Shown: positions 59,285-64,000 of the stretch, in pieces
Numbering within the stretch: position 1 is the first letter of the stretch
Layout: every line of letters begins with the position of its first letter
NCBI GenBank assembly: GCA_032158295.1
Contig: CM063247.1
Location: 9,366,675-9,430,674 of the forward strand
Reading direction: 5' to 3'
DNA: 64,000 bases
Source of the DNA: Pycnopodia helianthoides
Taxonomy: Eukaryota; Echinodermata; Asteroidea; Forcipulatida; Asteriidae
Made by a program: the position numbers and the translations under genes
The notes under the pieces: generated by a model
What the model was told of the DNA's origin: nothing
Database searches by the model: none
The model's input: only the letters and a program-made list of their open reading frames with translations

Positions 59285-59904
59285 GCACACTTTCTGGTAC
59301 AGTAGGTGTGAATTAAGTGTGCAATAAAGGATAAAGGCCCGCTAGACACCAGGAAACACTTCCTTCAATCCCCCAAAAATATTTTAAACATGCCCAAGGG
59401 ATAATAATAATATTGTTAGTTTAATCTGTAAAATCCATCAAAATAACTTGTGTAAACTAATAGGGTATCGTAGGTTTGCGGGAAAAGAAAACAATTTAAC
59501 AATGTCTCTATTAAAACACAAAAATGCCAATTTATTCAGTGTTTTGTGTAAAATTATTTTTGTTAACATTCATTTTCATTTCCTCACAGATTTAACGTTT
59601 TTGATGAGTGCAGTAAATTCTAAGGTGGTTGTTTAAACAATGAGTTTGTGACCTTCACTTTGTTTTGGGGGTTTGCTTGTTGAGAATTTGTCATGTCACA
59701 ACTTCACAACGGTCGGCTTAGGACTATAAGGTCCTTAGTGCAGTTTGTGTGGATTTCATAAAATTGGTTTTGCACAGTTTGGAGCTCCTGGTAGATGAAG
59801 TTTATTGATCAAGAGTGGTCTCCAAAAATTTGTTCAGCAAAAAGAAACATTCAGTTTTTAGGAAAAAAATGTTTTTTTTTTTTGAATTTATTTGCATATT
59901 TCAC

Positions 59905-60212
59905 TTAAAGGTATTGTACACTTTTGGTAACAGCTCAAAATCAGTGTCCACATTTTGTGTGATTAAACATATGCATGAACAAACGAGAAACGAGAAAATA
60001 GTGAAAAGAAATCTTATGTGTTTTCTGTTTTTTCAAATTATCGCGCACGATAATTACTATTGTTTTACTCGTTTCTCAGAAACGATAGCATTTTAGGCAG
60101 AAATATTTTAAGGAACCCTTTCTACCATTACTTACTTTAAATCATGTAAGTTATGTGTGAATCTGTGAACATTGTGTTTTTCGATCTTACCAATAGTGTA
60201 CAGGGCTTTTAA
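59905..60212 (-). mobile_element. Family A element, inverted neighbour
   Basis: TTAAAGGTATTGTACAC to AATAGTGTACAGGGCTTTTA, opposite orientation to the 58923 copy, 620 bp away. The pair could form a large hairpin in RNA. Confidence 0.75.
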
Positions 60213-62077
60213 TGACCTTTTGATCAATACAGGGTTTGAAATTGCAGCTAACGACCGTATAGCACTGAGCCGACGGCAATATTTGCTCATTTATTTTAGT
60301 GATCACCACTGTGCAGTTGTAGAAACTAAAAAAGGGGTTTGCAGGGCTCAAATTTTTTATTTTTTTTTTTTTCTTTTTTTTTTTTTTTGGGGGGGGGAGG
60401 CGGAATCCACAAGACCGCAGAGCTTGTAGCTAAAAATGTTTATTGGACCAGAAAATATTTTACAAGACCAGAATCTAAATGAGTTGAACGAACAATAAGA
60501 GAAGATCTATCTCATTTGTCTTATATATGTAAGTGTTCTTCAATTCTCAACAGAATTGAAAGATATTTATCAGATTCATAGTCAACATTTTTTCACATAG
60601 ATATTACACAATGAGGTATTATTATTCAACTGAAAATCACAAGTCCATCGGGCTTGTCCGGTGGTGGTTTTAATGGCCTGATGCTAAAATCACCGGCCTC
60701 TGGCCTGCAGTCTGGTGTTGATTTTGAGCCCCTTAGGTCTGGTGGGATTTGCCGTTGAAATGAATGAAGCATTTTTGGTTTGAAAACTAGTGTATTTCAG
60801 ATTCAGTACATTTAATTGTTTGCTGATGTAGTTATTGGTTCGCTGAGAAAATGTACAACACTATAACATTAGTACAAAGCATGGGTTTGAAATTTACACT
60901 GGACCTCAGGTCAGTAAACTCTCATCTTCAGCGTCGGGCCAGTAAACTCATGACCAGACAAGTCCAGCAGTCTTGTATTTTTGTTCAAATGTTGACATTG
61001 TGTCTGATAAACATCTTTCAATTCTGTGGAGTGTTGAAGAATACGTGTACATGTACCCATATTTAATTCAAATGAGATAAATCTTCTCTCAGTGCTTGTT
61101 CAACAGTTCAAATGTGTCAAATTACGCAGATTTAAAAAACAAGATAAGAGATTTTAGCCATGGAATAATTTCATTAAACTTTAATTACGCCATTAACAGC
61201 TAATGATAGCACCTGGGGCTTGCTGTGTCGTAACGGTATTGTATAAAGCTGAGAGACAATTGAGTTGGTTCAACCTGAGGTCTAAAATTACCATCAAACG
61301 TTTTGCATGAAATTAAGGGTTGGTTATGTAGATTTCTTGAAAGCAAGCGAGTGTATCAAATGCTTTCTGACATTGAGGGGAAAAAAAAAATTGCTCTCAG
61401 ATTTTTATCTCTGACAAACGTGAAAGTGAATCAGTAAAGCTTCAGTGGGTATTTGCATTATTTCAATCTTGCCTTTTCATTTTGTTGAATAACATTTTTA
61501 TGTAATAATTTATTTATGTATCTATTTATTCAAAATTTTACAACAGAAAATGTATCTTTTCATTTATAAATTTGTTTTGTTTAAATTTATCTTTTTCTTT
61601 GTTTTAGTACATGTATTTTTTATTATTTATTGATTAGATGTATTAATTGGATGGAATGAAGAATTTATTATAATTTTATTTTGTAGCTGGGGGGGGGGGT
61701 GCCTCCTTGCCACCCTCACACCAGTGTACAAATCACGATTACAGGCTGTTGCCACATAGTACTGTACTTGCACAATGTAAGCTCACCGGTTCCGACTACT
61801 TCCCCCCTTGAAATTTCATCGCAAACTGTTCTTTTTTCTGCCGGTTCAGGCATGTCAAATCCATTGAAATGGCCTGAGCCGGGACAGCAATAATCTAAAA
61901 TATCTGCTTCATTTGAGGCATCACTTTGTCTTAATGTATGCAGTATGATTGATTAAGTCAGTCAATATTTGTCATACAATAAAGATAGGTTCAAATATGT
62001 ATACATTTTTTTGATGTTGGTTGAAAAATGCTGTTAAACTTCTTACCTTTCAAATTTGAACGCCAGGGTGACTAACA

Positions 62078-62345
62078 TTTATGTACGTGCACAGCCACAA
62101 TCATGGGTACACATTTTTGTTGTGTCCATGTTATGAACAACAGTTTGAAGACCAGTGATGTAACAGTTATTTCAATGTTGTTTGTACATTAATTAACCAG
62201 CGCTGTGTGAATGAAGAGAAAGTACTTGAGTTTGACAAATACAAGATCTGCAAAGAGTTTTCTCAAAATTTACGTTTTGTTCATTTTGGTGTCTTTGTAA
62301 CAAAAATGTACCCATGATTGTGGCTGTGCACGTACATCAAATATT
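62078..62345. mobile_element. 268 bp element with ~45 bp inverted ends
   Basis: ATGTACGTGCACAGCCACAA TCATGGGTACA on the left and its inverse TGTACCCATGATTGTGGCTG TGCACGTACAT on the right. No ORF. Confidence 0.75.
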
Positions 62346-62473
62346 TGTTGAGGGCATCTTACCCTTGACCAGTTCGGGATCACTCAATATCTCCCGCGTC
62401 AAATGGCGCACAGTTAGGTAAAATCACACGGGTACTGTGGAAAGTTCAATTATTGCCTTCAAGATACATTATT

Positions 62474-62865
62474 TTAAAGGAACATTACAGAATTTGTAAG
62501 AAAAAAACTTGTAAAATATACTTTAGATCGCAGATTTACATAAAACTTACTTTGTCTAATGATGATGATAGTAGGAAACACCCCTTTAAATATTTCTGTC
62601 TGAAATGCCATATTTGATGAGAAATGAGTAAACTAATTTTCCGATTGGAGTTTATCGCTCAGTGAGCGTTTTATTCGTTTGTTGAATCTATATGATTTCA
62701 TGCAAATGTGTAATCGGTTTTTCACTATTTTCTCGTGACCCAGATGGCAGATCGATCTCAAACTTCTGCAGGCTTGTCAGTTCATGTATATTGGTGGATT
62801 ACATAAAGTGCTTACACTGCCAGAACTGTTTTGTTAGAAAAACCAATTCTGTAATGTTCCTTTAA
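62474..62865 (+). mobile_element. Family B element
   Basis: TTAAAGGAACATTACAGAAT to TCTGTAATGTTCCTTTAA, 392 bp, same orientation as the copies at 9667 and 63528. Confidence 0.85.
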
Positions 62866-63527
62866 CAAATTCTTGCAGTAATATTATATATTTTTGTTTG
62901 TAAGAGGAGGGAGTTGTGACTGTAAGAATAGATATTTGGGTCAATGTTACTTTAGGCGTGCTTCACTTCTGCGCTGCTGTTCAGAGGTTTTAGCCAAGAA
63001 GGGATGAAGACAAGTTTGAGAAAAAGTTGGCGCTTTATAATATTGGTTTATTTCAGAGAATGATCCAACATTTCAACATTTGTTTTAAGTTGTGTTTTTT
63101 TCTCCTTAAGTCTTAAAGTGATTTTCAGACATTTTTGTTAGATTAATGTTTGCTTTAATTTTATGTAACGGCTGAACAAATGGACGCATTATGTAACACA
63201 CACATGCCTGGCTATGGCAAGTGCAGGTAACCTTGACACAATAAATATCAACATAAAATATCACAAGTACACAATTAAGCTGAAAGAGAAATGAGAAATG
63301 TCCGGTCATAGCAGCAAAATTCTACAGCATGGTGGTGATACAGTTAAAGGAATTAATAATAATAATATCGGTCAGTTATGTAGCACCTTTCCACAAGATT
63401 CAAAGTTTTGTTTGTATTTGAATGCTTTCTGAGAAATAAAATCAAACAATGCACTCAGATTTGTATTTTTTGACTGGGCGTTCACATTTCCACACATTGG
63501 TATCCTCCCTGAAAGTAAATCAGGTGG

Positions 63528-63921
63528 TTAAAGGAACATTACAGAGTTGGTAAGAAAAAAACTTGTAAAATATACTTTTTGATCACAGATTTACATAAAA
63601 CTTACACGGTCTAATGATGATGATAGAAGAAAACATCCCTTGAAATATTTCTGTCTGAAACGCCATATTCGATGAGAAATGAATAAACTAATTTTCCGAT
63701 TGGAGTTTATCGCTCAGTGAGCGTTTTATTCATTTGTCGAATCTATATGATTTCATGCAAATGTGTAATCGGTTTTTCACAATTTTCTCGTGACCCAGAT
63801 GGCCGATCGATCTCAAACTTCTACAGGTTTGTCAGTTTATGTATATGGTGAATTACATAAAGTGCTTACACTGCCAGCAACTGTTTTGTTAGCAAAAACC
63901 AATTCTGTAATGTTCTTTTAA
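63528..63921 (+). mobile_element. Family B element
   Basis: TTAAAGGAACATTACAGAGT to TCTGTAATGTTCTTTTAA, 394 bp, about 660 bp from the preceding copy. Confidence 0.85.
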
Positions 63922-64000
63922 GTCACATTATTCAAAGCGCTGTTTGCATTTAACCCATCCCAACATAGGAAGCCATCATAGAGCAGGGGAAATGCTGCGT

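Larger units (their letters stand above)
54870..64000. other. MDR intron or intergenic DNA to window end
   Basis: No exon with a recognisable MDR continuation or other protein found. Contents: palindromes at 54984, 55386, 56090 and 62078, an ATT/TTTA low-complexity tract (56845-57010), family A at 58923 and 59905, family B at 62474 and 63528, C-, G- and T-homopolymer tracts (57079, 57475, 58855, 60360) and otherwise AT-rich unique DNA. Confidence 0.55.

Overview
This is an intron-rich, AT-rich animal nuclear genome window, with no bacterial-type operons. It holds short phase-consistent exons with GT-AG introns, tRNA-headed SINEs, LINE reverse-transcriptase tails, and a very dense load of short non-autonomous inverted-repeat elements. 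The tandem Aldh1-type genes, a cilia/sperm SAXO5(TEX45)-like gene and the SINE types fit a marine invertebrate deuterostome, probably an echinoderm (sea star or relative). The species call is inference. Layout: (1) 1-1598, the last two coding exons of an Aldh1-type aldehyde dehydrogenase, + strand, rest to the left of the window. (2) 2131-4876, a tandem duplication of about 1.35-1.39 kb. (3) 7430-19701, a second, complete Aldh1 gene, 13 coding exons and 488 codons plus stop, all exon phases consistent, catalytic Asn/Lys/Glu/Cys present. (4) 24014-27655, - strand, a four-exon PMF1/NNF1-like kinetochore gene whose last exon runs into a small transposon. (5) 34281-40450, + strand, a seven-exon SAXO5/TEX45-like microtubule-binding protein, 484 residues. 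(6) 46590-52574, - strand, a four-exon NDUFA13 (GRIM-19) complex I subunit, 143 residues. (7) 54686-54869, + strand, the first coding exon of a zinc-type MDR dehydrogenase whose remaining exons I could not find before the window ends. The genes are independent units (retinoid/aldehyde metabolism, kinetochore, cilia, respiration, dehydrogenase); nothing suggests a shared pathway apart from the tandem Aldh1 pair. Intergenic and intronic DNA is mostly repeats. Two related families of 300-400 bp elements begin TTAAAGG and end CCTTTAA (at least six copies of each). A third family carries ends reading AATTTCATAGAGCTGCT. There are several perfect or near-perfect foldback elements, TTAA-bounded piggyBac-style elements, three SINE groups and two LINE RT C-terminal fragments. 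The most unusual signal is a dispersed repeat that carries a canonical histone-mRNA 3' stem-loop followed by a purine-rich U7-type downstream element, preceded by a hammerhead-like CTGAAGA...GAAAC hairpin. I see four separate insertions or duplicated units of it, with covarying stem bases. One lies sense-oriented inside the PMF1-like gene's third intron. I found no canonical functional tRNA, no rRNA and no CRISPR array.
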